Below are positions 25,136 through 34,324 of a stretch of 64,000 bases of DNA, piece by piece. Position 1 is the first letter of the stretch. Every line of letters starts with the position of its first letter. The DNA lies in contig NZ_VUOK01000060.1 in assembly GCF_009806555.1 (NCBI RefSeq), forward strand, positions 124,001 to 188,000. The letters run 5' to 3'. This DNA is from Methylobacterium sp. 2A. GTDB lineage: Bacteria; Pseudomonadota; Alphaproteobacteria; Rhizobiales; Beijerinckiaceae. The notes beneath the pieces were generated by a model, which saw nothing but the letters and a program-made list of their open reading frames with translations, made no database searches and was not told the origin of the DNA. The position numbers were made by a program, and so were the translations under genes.

Positions 25136-28100
25136 ATGAGTGACGTCGCCGAGAAGACCCGGCCCGGACTGGCTGCCGGGGGCAGCGGACGTCACGATGC
25201 CGGGGCGGCCATCCTGCGGGGCCCGCACCGCCCCGACCTGATCCGCGACGAGGTGCTGGCCGAGATTTTTTTGGATTCGGCCCGGTCCCGGCCCGATCAT
25301 CCCTGCCTGATCGATGGCGCGACCGTGCAGGCGGGCGGCGTCCATCCGCACCTGACCTATGCCGAAGTCGCTGCCCGCGCCCAACGGATCGCCGCCGGGC
25401 TTAGCCATCGCGGCATCGGGCCCGGGGACGTGGTCGGCCTCTGGATGGCCCGGGGGCCTGAACTCCTCGTGGCGCAGATCGGCATCACCCTGTCGGGCGC
25501 CGCGTGGCTGCCCTTCGACGCGGAGGCGCCGGCCGACCGGGTCGGCGTGTGCCTGACCGACGCCGCCGCCCGGGCGCTCCTCGTCTCACCGGCGCTCAAG
25601 CCTTCGGCGCCCGACGCCGCACCGGCCCTGACCCCGGCCGATCTCGATGCCGCGACCCCGGCCGGGGCCCCGGTACCGGATGCCCGCGCGCTGGGCCTGA
25701 CGCCCGATCACCCCGCCTACCTGATCTACACCTCGGGCTCGACCGGCGTGCCGAAGGGCATCGTCATCAGCCACGCCAACATCTGCCACTTCCTGCGCTC
25801 GGGGAACGCGCTCTACGGGATGCGCGCCGACGACGTGGTGTTCCAGGGCGCCTCGGTCGCCTTCGACCTGTCCATGGAGGAGATCTGGGTCCCGTATCTC
25901 GTCGGCGCGACGCTGTTCGTCGCGAGCCCGGCCATGATGGGCGACGTGGAATCCCTGCCCGGCATCCTGGAGGCCGAGCGGATCACGGTGCTCGACACCG
26001 TGCCGACCCTGCTGGCGATGATCTCCGGCGACCTGCCGACCGTGCGCCTGGTGCTGCTCGGCGGCGAGGCCCTGCCGGAGCCGCTGGTGGCGCGCTGGGC
26101 CACGGGTACGCGCCAGCTGTTCAACACCTACGGGCCGACCGAGGCGACCGTGGTCGCCACCGCCGCCGAGATGCGGCCCGGCGAGCCCGTCACGATCGGC
26201 GGTCCGATCCCGAATTATTCGGTGTACGTGGCGGGCGAGGATCTCACCCTGCTCGGTCGCGACCAGCAGGGGGAATTGCTGATCGGCGGCCCGGGCGTGG
26301 CCCGGGGCTACCTCGCCCGCCCCGAGCTGACGGCGGAAAAGTTCATCGCCAACCCCTTCGCGTCGGACGGGACCGACCCGGTGCTCTACCGCTCGGGCGA
26401 TGCGGTCTCCCTCGATGCCGCCGGTCGGATCGTGTTCCACGGCCGCATCGACGATCAGGTGAAGATCCGCGGTTTTCGCGTGGAACTCGGCGAGATCGAG
26501 GCGCGGATCCGCAGCGTGCCCGACATCAATCAGGCCGCGGTGGTGCTGCGCCAGGATGACGGCGTCGATCGCTTGGTCGCCTTCCTGATCCCGGAGCGTG
26601 GCCGCACGATCGACACCGCCGCCCTGCGCAAGACGCTGGCCGGGCAGATGCCGCCCTACATGGTGCCGGGCCATTTCGAGGTGGCCGAGACGCTGCCGCG
26701 CCTCACCTCCGGCAAGGTCGACCGCAAGGCCCTCAAGATCGCCCCGCTCACCGTGGTTTCGGCCGACGGCGAGCAGGAGCCCCCGGCCAACGAGACCGAG
26801 GCCGCCCTCGTCGCCGCCGCCAAGCAGATCTTCGGCAACCAGCCGATCCCGCTCGAAGGCGACTTCTTCTCCGATCTCGGCGGCCACTCGCTCTTAGCCG
26901 CTCGCTTCGTCTCGGCGGTGCGCGAGAATCCGCCGCTCGCCGGCATCACCCTGCCGGACGTCTACGCGCTCCGCACGATGCGGGCGATGGCCGACGCGCT
27001 GATCGCCCGAACCGGCGGTATGGGCGCTGCGGCCGCGACCCGCGACCTCAGCTTCGCGCCGCCGCCGCTGCTGCGCCGGGCGCTCTGTGGCCTCGCCCAG
27101 CTCGTGGCTCTGCCCTTCGTGATCGCGCTCGCCACCACCCAGTGGCTCGGCATGTTCGTGACCTACCTGCTGCTCACCGGCGGGGGCCTGAGCTTCTTCG
27201 CCGAGCTCGGGGTGCTGCTCCTCGTCTATGTGGCGATCAACGGCGTGACCGCCGTCGTGGCTTTGGCCGGCAAGTGGCTGATCCTGGGCCGGACCAAGCC
27301 CGGCCGCTATCCGCTCTGGGGCGCCTACTATTACCGCTGGTGGCTGGCGCAGCGGCTCGCCCCCCTCGTCCACGTGAAGTGGCTCCAGGGCTCGCCGGCC
27401 ATCGCGATCTACCTGCGCCTGATGGGCGCCAGGATCGGCCGCGACACCCTGATCTCCGACATCGAGATCGGCGCCCCCGACCTTCTGACCATCGGCGACG
27501 GCGCGTCGCTCGGCGGCCGCCTCGTGATCGCCAATGCCGAGATCACCGGCAACGAGCTGGTCATCGGGACCGTCGAGATCGGCGCGGATGCGGCGGTCGG
27601 CACCTCCTGCGTGATCAGCCACGATACGGTGATCGGCCCGCAGGCCGAGATCGGCGATCTCACCACGATCCCGGCCGGATCACGGGTCGGGGCCGCGGAA
27701 CGTTGGGACGGCTCGCCCGGCCGCAAGGTCGGGATGGCGGATCCGGCCGCGCTGCCCGCGCCCTCGGATGCCCCGTGGTCGCGGCGGGCCGCCTTCCTGG
27801 CCGCTTACGTCCTTCTGCTCGGCGTGATTCCCGCGGTCGGCCTGCTGCCGATCTTCCCGGCCTTCTTCATCTTCGACCAGATCTCGGATTCGCTCTCCGA
27901 CATCACGGACGTCGACTATCACTGGTACCTGCCGATCCTCACCTGGCCCACCGCCATGCTGATGACCGCCGGCACGGTGCTGCTGATAGCCGGCATCCGC
28001 TGGGTCGTTCTGCCCCGCACGCGCTCCGGCACCTACTCGGTCCACTCGCTGTTCTATCTGCGGAAATGGTCGCTGGCGCTCGCCGTCGAGGTGACGCTGG

Positions 28101-29206
28101 AGACGCTCTCGTCGCTGTTCGCCACCGTCTACATGCGGGCGTGGTACCGGCTGATGGGCGCCAATATGGGCCACGGCGCCGAGATCTCGACCAATCTCGG
28201 CGGGCGCTACGACCTCGCCGATATCGGGGCGAAGAACTTCGTCGCCGACGAGGTGGTGTATGGCGAGGAAGAGATCCGGCGCGGCTGGATGCATCTGGAG
28301 CCCACGCAGACCGGCGCGCGGGTCTTCGTCGGCAACGACGCGGTGGTGCCGCCGGGCGCCGTCATCCCCGACGACGTGCTGATCGGCATCAAGTCCAAGC
28401 CGCCCGCGAACGAGGCCATGAGCCCCGGCGAGACGTGGTTCGGCTCGCCGCCGATCCGGCTGCCCGCCCGCCAGAAGGTCGATCTGGGATCGAACGCTCA
28501 GACCTACGAGCCGGGGCTGTGGGCGAAGGTCCGCCGCGGCGTGTTCGAGGCCTTCGCGACCTCGTTCTCGCCGATGCTCTACATCACCCTCGCGATCACG
28601 GTGATCGACTGGTACTTCTACCCGGCGATCCTGGAGAAGGATTGGTGGGGGCTGGCGATCAGCTTCGTCACGGCCAGCGTCGCCATCGCGCTGATCCAGT
28701 CCTCGGCGGTCATCGCGATGAAGTGGCTGCTGATGGGTGTCTACAAGCCCGGCATGCAGCCGATGTGGTCGTGGTGGGCGATGCGCACCGAGGCCATCGC
28801 GGTCGCCTATTGGGGGCTCGCCGGCAAGGTGCTGCTGGAGCACCTGCAAGGCACGCCGTTCCTGCCCTGGGTGCTGCGCCTGTTCGGCGTGAAGGTCGGC
28901 CGGGGCGTGTGCATGCTCACCACCGACATCACCGAGTTCGACTGCGTGACGATCGGCGACTTCGCCACGATCAACCGCGTCTCGGCGCTCCAGACCCACC
29001 TCTACGAGGACCGGATCATGAAGATCGGCCGGGTGGTCGTCGGCCGCGGCGTCTCGGTCGGTGCCTTCTCGACGGTGCTGTACGACACGAAGGTCGGCGA
29101 CTTCGCGCGCCTGCGCCCGCTCACCATCGTGATGAAGGGCGAGTCGATCCCCGGCAACACGGAATGGGAAGGGGCTCCGGCAGTCCCGGTGATTCACGCC
29201 GATTGA
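25136..29206 (+). CDS. Pls-like single-module NRPS (poly-amino-acid synthetase type)
   Basis: A 1356-residue enzyme. Residues about 40-560 are an adenylation domain (TSGSTGVPKG at 199, FDLSMEEIW at 243, NTYGPTEATV at 330, YRSGD, GRIDDQVKIRGFRVELGEIE, K527). A carrier domain follows with phosphopantetheine Ser585 in DLGGHSLL. The rest has three pairs of membrane helices (about 650-715, 885-965, 1145-1200) alternating with three left-handed-beta-helix-like (hexapeptide) domains. No condensation or thioesterase domain exists. This is the layout of epsilon-poly-L-lysine synthetase Pls. By manual alignment to GrsA the pocket reads D-L-E-D-L-G-T-V-V-K; the two extra acids suit a basic amino acid (inference). 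The product is probably a short isopeptide or amino-acid conjugate made at the inner membrane. Confidence 0.88.
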   Translation: MSDVAEKTRPGLAAGGSGRHDAGAAILRGPHRPDLIRDEVLAEIFLDSARSRPDHPCLIDGATVQAGGVHPHLTYAEVAARAQRIAAGLSHRGIGPGDVVGLWMARGPELLVAQIGITLSGAAWLPFDAEAPADRVGVCLTDAAARALLVSPALKPSAPDAAPALTPADLDAATPAGAPVPDARALGLTPDHPAYLIYTSGSTGVPKGIVISHANICHFLRSGNALYGMRADDVVFQGASVAFDLSMEEIWVPYLVGATLFVASPAMMGDVESLPGILEAERITVLDTVPTLLAMISGDLPTVRLVLLGGEALPEPLVARWATGTRQLFNTYGPTEATVVATAAEMRPGEPVTIGGPIPNYSVYVAGEDLTLLGRDQQGELLIGGPGVARGYLARPELTAEKFIANPFASDGTDPVLYRSGDAVSLDAAGRIVFHGRIDDQVKIRGFRVELGEIEARIRSVPDINQAAVVLRQDDGVDRLVAFLIPERGRTIDTAALRKTLAGQMPPYMVPGHFEVAETLPRLTSGKVDRKALKIAPLTVVSADGEQEPPANETEAALVAAAKQIFGNQPIPLEGDFFSDLGGHSLLAARFVSAVRENPPLAGITLPDVYALRTMRAMADALIARTGGMGAAAATRDLSFAPPPLLRRALCGLAQLVALPFVIALATTQWLGMFVTYLLLTGGGLSFFAELGVLLLVYVAINGVTAVVALAGKWLILGRTKPGRYPLWGAYYYRWWLAQRLAPLVHVKWLQGSPAIAIYLRLMGARIGRDTLISDIEIGAPDLLTIGDGASLGGRLVIANAEITGNELVIGTVEIGADAAVGTSCVISHDTVIGPQAEIGDLTTIPAGSRVGAAERWDGSPGRKVGMADPAALPAPSDAPWSRRAAFLAAYVLLLGVIPAVGLLPIFPAFFIFDQISDSLSDITDVDYHWYLPILTWPTAMLMTAGTVLLIAGIRWVVLPRTRSGTYSVHSLFYLRKWSLALAVEVTLETLSSLFATVYMRAWYRLMGANMGHGAEISTNLGGRYDLADIGAKNFVADEVVYGEEEIRRGWMHLEPTQTGARVFVGNDAVVPPGAVIPDDVLIGIKSKPPANEAMSPGETWFGSPPIRLPARQKVDLGSNAQTYEPGLWAKVRRGVFEAFATSFSPMLYITLAITVIDWYFYPAILEKDWWGLAISFVTASVAIALIQSSAVIAMKWLLMGVYKPGMQPMWSWWAMRTEAIAVAYWGLAGKVLLEHLQGTPFLPWVLRLFGVKVGRGVCMLTTDITEFDCVTIGDFATINRVSALQTHLYEDRIMKIGRVVVGRGVSVGAFSTVLYDTKVGDFARLRPLTIVMKGESIPGNTEWEGAPAVPVIHAD

Positions 29207-29227
29207 ACATGCGTGACGAATCGTGAA

Positions 29228-29251
29228 CGAGGCGCGGATATCCGCGTCTCG
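29228..29251. terminator. Near-perfect 24-bp palindrome after the NRPS-like gene
   Basis: The sequence is self-complementary around GATATC with one mismatch per arm (a G-U pair if transcribed). It begins 22 nt after the synthetase stop. There is no T-tract, so it is either a factor-dependent stop/processing stem or an operator for the downstream cyclase gene. Confidence 0.4.
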
Positions 29252-29426
29252 GCCAGCACACTCGACTCTGTCGTTTCCGAATACGCAGGATTGTCGCAAC
29301 GAGATGTGGCTATATGGCGGTTTAGGCTCTACTGGTAGCGGTCTAGGCTGATTCGCCAACGAACGTATTCAATGACGACGACGGACGGGTGCGCGGCGGC
29401 GTCTTCGGATAGGGGGATGGTCGGCC

Positions 29427-30569
29427 GTGCAGCTTGATCCCGCCACGCTGCTCGTCGTCAATTCGACCGTCACTCTGCTGGCCGGGGCGCTCTTCCTCAC
29501 ATCGTGGCGGCAGGCGCCCGAGGAGCGCACCCTGGCCTACTGGGGGGTCGCCCATCTCGTCGGCGCAGCCGGCACAACCGGGCTCGCGCTGCGGGGCCAG
29601 ATCCCCGATCCGGTCTCGGTCGGTCTGTCCAACGCGGTCATCCTCTGCGCCTATGGGCTGATCTGGAGTGGCGTCCGCTCGTTCGAGCGCCGTCATCCAC
29701 GGGTCGGGCTGGCGATGGCGGGGGCGCTCATCTGGTGCGCCCTGTGCTTCATTCCGGCCTTCTACGAGTCGCTGACGCTGCGCATCGTGTACGCCTCCGG
29801 GGTGGCGACGCTTTATTGCGGCGCTGCCACCATCGAGATCTGGCGCGGCCGTGCGGAGCGGCTGGCATCGCGGTTCACGGCCGCCGCCGTGCTCGGGCTG
29901 CACGGCGCCTTCTACGCCGTGCGCATTCCCGCGACGTTGCTGGCGCCGCCGCAGGTCGACCGGAACCCGCTGGCCTCGCCCTGGGTGGCGATCCTGTGCT
30001 TCGCGACCATCCTGTTCTCGATCGCCGCGGCTTTCACCTTCATGGCGCTCGTGAAGGAGCGTGCCGAGCGGGAGCAGCGCATCGCCGCCTCCACCGACGC
30101 GCTCACGGGGGTGCGCAACCGCCGCGCCTTCGTCACGGCCGCCGTCGCCGCGCTCGGCAGCCGTGACGATGGGGCCTTGCTGCTCTTCGACCTCGATCGG
30201 TTCAAGGCCGTCAACGACGTGCATGGGCACGCGGTCGGCGACGCGGTGCTGGTGGGATTCTGCACCATGGCGACGTCCCTGCTGCCGCACGACGCGCTGC
30301 TGGGGCGGATGGGCGGAGAGGAGTTCGTCTGTTTCCTGCCGAGGATTTCGGCCGCGGAAGCCCTGGCCCGAGCCGAGGACGTGCGCAAAGCCTTCGCGCG
30401 TCTGCGCGTGCCCGAGCTTCCGGAACTGCGCGTCAGCGTCAGCATCGGGATCGCCCAGGCGCATAGGGGGCTCGGGTTGGACGCGTTGATGCGGCGGGCG
30501 GACGCCGCGCTCTATGCTGCCAAGAACGGCGGTCGCGACCGGGTGGCCGTCGCCGCGCGAGCCGCATGA
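29427..30569 (+). CDS. Membrane diguanylate cyclase (GGDEF)
   Basis: A 380-residue inner-membrane enzyme making cyclic di-GMP from GTP. The first 210 residues form about six to seven hydrophobic helices with few loops (an MASE-like sensor region), then a linker helix and a GGDEF domain (ASTDALTGVRNRRAF, FDLDRFKAVNDVHGHAVGD). The active-site motif is GGEEF at residues 296-300. The RxxD inhibitory site is absent (LPHD at that place). The start is GTG at 29427 with AGGGGG 10 nt upstream. It is convergent with the chemoreceptor gene. Confidence 0.92.
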   Translation: MQLDPATLLVVNSTVTLLAGALFLTSWRQAPEERTLAYWGVAHLVGAAGTTGLALRGQIPDPVSVGLSNAVILCAYGLIWSGVRSFERRHPRVGLAMAGALIWCALCFIPAFYESLTLRIVYASGVATLYCGAATIEIWRGRAERLASRFTAAAVLGLHGAFYAVRIPATLLAPPQVDRNPLASPWVAILCFATILFSIAAAFTFMALVKERAEREQRIAASTDALTGVRNRRAFVTAAVAALGSRDDGALLLFDLDRFKAVNDVHGHAVGDAVLVGFCTMATSLLPHDALLGRMGGEEFVCFLPRISAAEALARAEDVRKAFARLRVPELPELRVSVSIGIAQAHRGLGLDALMRRADAALYAAKNGGRDRVAVAARAA

Positions 30570-30593
30570 GGCTCACGCGGCGGCTTCGTCCGG

Positions 30594-32069
30594 TCAGGCC
30601 AGGGCGCGCGCCGCCTCCGAGACCTTGCGCACCGATTCATCGATCTGGGTCGCCGAGGCCGCGATGTCCGCCATCGCCGCGCGGGCCGTATCGACGCTGT
30701 GGGCGGCCGATTGCATGTTCTCCGTCAGGTCACGGGTCACCGCCGCCTGCTCGGTCACGGCCGACGAGACGCTGAGCGTGATCGCGCTCAGCTGCTCGAT
30801 GGTCGACCCGATCCCGTCGATGGCGGAGACGGCCTTGGCGGTCTCCATCTGGACGGCGGCGATCTGGCTGCCGATCTCGCCGGTCGCCCGGGCGGTCTGC
30901 TCGGCCAGGGCTTTCACCTCGGCAGCCACGACCGCGAACCCCTTGCCGGCCGCCCCCGCACGCGCCGCCTCGATCGTCGCGTTGAGCGCCAGGAGGTTCG
31001 TCTGGTCGGCGATGGAGCGGATCAGGTTCACGGCGGCGCCGATCCGGTCGGCGGCGCCCGTCAACCCGACCACGATCGCCCCGGCCTCCTCGGCGCGGGT
31101 GACGACCTGATCGACCGAGGCTTTCGCCCCGAGGGCGTGGCGGCTCAGCTCCTCGATGGAGGCGGCGAACTCCTCCGAGCCGGCCGCGACCGCCTGGACG
31201 TTGCGGGCCGTCTGGTTCGACGCTTCCGCGGTCTCGTCGGCCTGCCGGACGACCCGGCTCATCGAGTCCCGGATCGCCGCGATATCCCCGTCGATGGCGC
31301 GCTGGCCCGCGGCCCGGCGCTGCCGGTCCTCGACCTGCCGGGTCACGTCCGTGGCGAACTTGACGACCGCGCAGGGCTTGCCCGCCGCATCGAGGATCGG
31401 GTTGTAGGCGCCGAAGATCCAGACGACCCGCCCGCCCTTGCCGATCCGCTGAAACTCACCGGCCTGATACTGACCCGCCGTCAGGGCCGCCCAGAACGCC
31501 GCGTAGTCCGGGCTCGCCGCATCGGCGGGCGACATGAACATCCGGTGATGGTGGCCGCGGATCTCGTCGAGGGTGTAGCCCATGGTCGAGAGGAAATTCG
31601 CGTTGGCGTCCGTAATGGTGCCGTCGAGGGTGAAGCAGATCATCGCCTGCGAGCGGTTGATGGCCGCGATCTGACCCGCATACAGGGCGTTGCGCGCCCG
31701 CTCCTCGGTCACGTCCGTGGCGATCTTCACGACCTTGGTCGCCTTGCCGCTGCGGTCGAGGATCGGGTTGTAGGAGCCCTTTACCCATACGATCCGTCCG
31801 TCCTTGGTCAGGCGGGCGAACTCGCGGACCTGGGGCTGACCGGCCCGCAGCCGGTCCCAGAACGTGGCGTAGTCCGGAGTCTCGCGCTCGGATTCCGGCA
31901 CGAACAGGCTGTGATGGCGCCCCCGCACCTCCGCGAGGGTGTAGCCGACGAGATCGAGAAAGATCGCGTTGGCGTCCAGGATGTGGCCCGCCAGATCGAA
32001 CTCGATCCGCCCCATGGTCCGGTCGAGGGCCGACAGGGGGATATCAGAACGTGAACCAAACAATGCCAT
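30594..32069 (-). CDS. Soluble methyl-accepting chemotaxis protein with two PAS domains
   Basis: A 491-residue receptor without membrane helices. Two tandem PAS-PAC units (about residues 10-125 and 130-245, with near-duplicated text such as DANAIFLDLVGYTLAEVRGRHH and DANANFLSTMGYTLDEIRGHHH) sense an internal or diffusible signal, possibly through haem or flavin. The methyl-accepting domain carries the hairpin tip NLLALNATIEAARAG and AGKGFAVVAAEVKALAEQTA. It resembles BdlA-type receptors. The ATG at 32069 has GGGGGCG upstream and is preferred to a TTG at 32087. No CheR-binding pentapeptide is seen at the C-terminus. Confidence 0.92.
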   Translation of the reverse strand: MALFGSRSDIPLSALDRTMGRIEFDLAGHILDANAIFLDLVGYTLAEVRGRHHSLFVPESERETPDYATFWDRLRAGQPQVREFARLTKDGRIVWVKGSYNPILDRSGKATKVVKIATDVTEERARNALYAGQIAAINRSQAMICFTLDGTITDANANFLSTMGYTLDEIRGHHHRMFMSPADAASPDYAAFWAALTAGQYQAGEFQRIGKGGRVVWIFGAYNPILDAAGKPCAVVKFATDVTRQVEDRQRRAAGQRAIDGDIAAIRDSMSRVVRQADETAEASNQTARNVQAVAAGSEEFAASIEELSRHALGAKASVDQVVTRAEEAGAIVVGLTGAADRIGAAVNLIRSIADQTNLLALNATIEAARAGAAGKGFAVVAAEVKALAEQTARATGEIGSQIAAVQMETAKAVSAIDGIGSTIEQLSAITLSVSSAVTEQAAVTRDLTENMQSAAHSVDTARAAMADIAASATQIDESVRKVSEAARALA

Positions 32070-32575
32070 CGACGCCCCCAAAATCAATCTCCCGTTAGGC
32101 TCAACGATCCGCCACAGGATGGTTTAAAAACAGATAACGGGGGTGGTCTTAATTCTTCATATCGCATCTGAACCTTCCGAGAGTTGTAAAACCGCCGCAT
32201 GAGTTGGGGGAGTTTAAATTTCGGCGGGCCCTTGCGCCCGTATCTGTCCGACATGAACTTGCTTGAAAGGGCGCCTTGGCCCTGATAGCGACAATATTGA
32301 GAGTCGTAGAACGTAAATATTTAATGTTTTAAGCGATAGATATTGTTTATTGTAAGCATTGAGCTCTGGATCGCCTGGAGATCGGTCCGGCGCGAGCGCA
32401 TTCCCAAGACAGGCACGCGCTCACGGTCGATCCTTCGGCCGCCCGCAGGGGGCTGCCGCCAACAGCGCGCTATCGATTAAAGGTCGCTGCGCGAACGGCC
32501 GGGCGCGATGGCGTCGCTATGGAACGACGATCCGCGCGCGCGGCCGGCCCGACGCCGAGCTGAGGGAGATCAGAG
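32070..32575. other. 506-bp gene-free, partly AT-rich region
   Basis: No convincing gene is present. The stretch from about 32280 to 32365 is among the most AT-rich of the window (ATATTGAGAGTCGTAG, TAAATATTTAATGTTTTAAG) and contains the palindrome TAAATATTTA. It holds the promoters for the chemoreceptor (minus) and slyX (plus), and could bind a MucR/Ros- or H-NS-like silencer. The part nearest slyX returns to high GC. Confidence 0.5.
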
Positions 32576-32782
32576 ATGGACGAGCCGAGCCGGATGGACC
32601 GCCTGGAGATGCGTCTCACCGAGCAGGAGGCAACGGTCGAGGATCTCAACCGCATCGTCACCGAGCAGTGGCGGCTGATCGACCGGCTGTCCCGGCAGGT
32701 CGAGGGCCTGCGCGAGCAGGTGGAGGAGGCGGCGGTTCGGGCCGCCCCGGGGGTGCCCGAACCGCCGCCTCCGCATTACTGA
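32576..32782 (+). CDS. slyX: SlyX family protein
   Basis: A 68-residue coiled-coil protein: DRLEMRLTEQEATVEDLNRIVTEQWRLIDRLSRQVEGLREQVEE, then a proline-rich PEPPPPHY end that is the SlyX signature. GGGAG precedes the ATG. Cellular role is unclear throughout the family. It converges on gabD with 7 bp between stop codons. Confidence 0.9.
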   Translation: MDEPSRMDRLEMRLTEQEATVEDLNRIVTEQWRLIDRLSRQVEGLREQVEEAAVRAAPGVPEPPPPHY

Positions 32783-32789
32783 CGGCCGA

Positions 32790-34223
32790 TCAGAAATTGG
32801 CCTGCGTGACGAACTTGGTGACCAAGTAGGCGTCGAGCGCCTCCGGGCCGCCCTCGCTGCCGTAGCCGGAATCCTTGACGCCGCCGAACGGCGTCTCGGG
32901 CAGGGCGAGGCCGTGGTGGTTGATCGAGATCATGCCGCTCTCGACCGCGTTCGACACCCGGGCCGCCCGCTCGGCCGAGCGGGTGTAGGCATAGGCCGCG
33001 AGCCCATAGGGCAGGCGGTTCGCCTCGGTCAGGGCTTCCTCGTCCTCGGAGAACCGGTTGATGATCGCGAGCGGGCCGAAGGGCTCCTCGTTCATGATCC
33101 GGGTGGTGAGCGGAACCTCGGTGAGGACCGTGGGCTCGAAGAAGTTGCCCCGGTTGCCGATCCGCTTCCCGCCGGCGCGGAGCGTCGCACCGCCCGATTC
33201 GGCATCCGCCGTCAGCGCCTCGACCGCTTCCAGGCGCCGGCCGTGGATCAGCGGACCCATCTTGGTGTCGGGGTCGAGCCCGTCGCCGACTTTGAGGTTT
33301 CTGGCGAAACTCGAAAACCCCTCCACGAACCGGTCGAACACCGAATCGTGCACGAGGAAGCGGGTCGGCGAGACGCAGACCTGTCCGGCGTTCCGGAACT
33401 TGGAGGGGGCCAGGATCGAGACCGCCTTCTCGACATCGGCGTCACCGAACACGATCGCCGGGGCGTGGCCGCCGAGTTCCATGGTGGCCCGCTTCATGTG
33501 CTCGCCCGCGAGCGCCGCGAGCTTCTTGCCCACCACTGTCGAGCCGGTGAACGAGATCTTCCGGATCACCGGGTGCGCGATCAGGTAGGACGAGATCGTC
33601 GCCGGATCGCCGTACACTAGCGAGAGCGCGTCGCCCGGGATCCCGGCATCCAGGAAGGCGCGCACCAGGGCGGCGCAGCTCGCCGGCGTATCCTCGGGGC
33701 CCTTCAGGATCACCGTACAGCCGGTGCAGAGGGCTGCCGAGATCTTGCGGACCGCCTGATTGATCGGGAAGTTCCACGGCGTGAAGCAGGCGACCGGGCC
33801 GACCGGCTCGCGGATCACGGCCTGGAGCACGCCGTCGGCGCGGCCCGGGATGACGCGGCCATAGGCGCGCTTCCCCTCCTCGGCGAACCAGTCGATGATG
33901 TCGGCGGCCGCGAGCGTCTCGATCCGGGCCTCGGCCAGCGGCTTGCCCTGCTCCTGGGTCATGATCCGGGCGATGGCGTCGGCGCGTTCGCGCATCAGGT
34001 CGGCCGCCTTGCGCATCACCTTCGCGCGCTCGAACGGCGCCACCTTCCGCCAGGCCGGGAAGGCACGCGCCGCCGCCGCCAGGGCCTCGTCGAGATCCGC
34101 CGTACCGGCCACCGCGCATTGGCCGATCGTCTCGCCGGTGGCGGGGTTCAGGACCGGCAGCGTGTCTTGTCCGGCGCCCGCGCGCCAGCGTCCGGCGATG
34201 TGAAGCTCGGTATCCGGATACAT
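32790..34223 (-). CDS. gabD: NAD(P)-dependent succinate-semialdehyde dehydrogenase
   Basis: A 477-residue aldehyde dehydrogenase that oxidises succinate semialdehyde (GABA shunt) or a similar aldehyde. The catalytic Glu lies in MELGGHAPAIVF and the nucleophile Cys in NAGQVCVSPTRFLV; PWNFPINQAVRKISAAL and FTGSTVVGKKLAA are the cofactor segments. SPTRF after the Cys is typical of GabD. The ATG at 34223 gives MYPDTELHIAGRW. No GABA transaminase is adjacent, so substrate range is inferred from family. Confidence 0.88.
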   Translation of the reverse strand: MYPDTELHIAGRWRAGAGQDTLPVLNPATGETIGQCAVAGTADLDEALAAAARAFPAWRKVAPFERAKVMRKAADLMRERADAIARIMTQEQGKPLAEARIETLAAADIIDWFAEEGKRAYGRVIPGRADGVLQAVIREPVGPVACFTPWNFPINQAVRKISAALCTGCTVILKGPEDTPASCAALVRAFLDAGIPGDALSLVYGDPATISSYLIAHPVIRKISFTGSTVVGKKLAALAGEHMKRATMELGGHAPAIVFGDADVEKAVSILAPSKFRNAGQVCVSPTRFLVHDSVFDRFVEGFSSFARNLKVGDGLDPDTKMGPLIHGRRLEAVEALTADAESGGATLRAGGKRIGNRGNFFEPTVLTEVPLTTRIMNEEPFGPLAIINRFSEDEEALTEANRLPYGLAAYAYTRSAERAARVSNAVESGMISINHHGLALPETPFGGVKDSGYGSEGGPEALDAYLVTKFVTQANF

Positions 34224-34324
34224 CGATCGATTCCCGCCCGGCCGCAGCGTCGGCCGCCGGCCGAATGTGGCCATTCGGCGCGTTCGGGCAATGCCCGTTG
34301 CGGCATGGCCCGGGCGGTTGTCAC

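Noticed and set aside
25136..29206. Conventional NRPS for a secreted peptide
   Set aside because: There is no condensation, thioesterase or second module; the architecture is that of Pls.
27142..29226. A 694-codon frame overlapping the Pls-like synthetase
   Set aside because: Shadow frame made of Arg/Gly-rich text; the synthetase frame keeps membrane helices and hexapeptide repeats.
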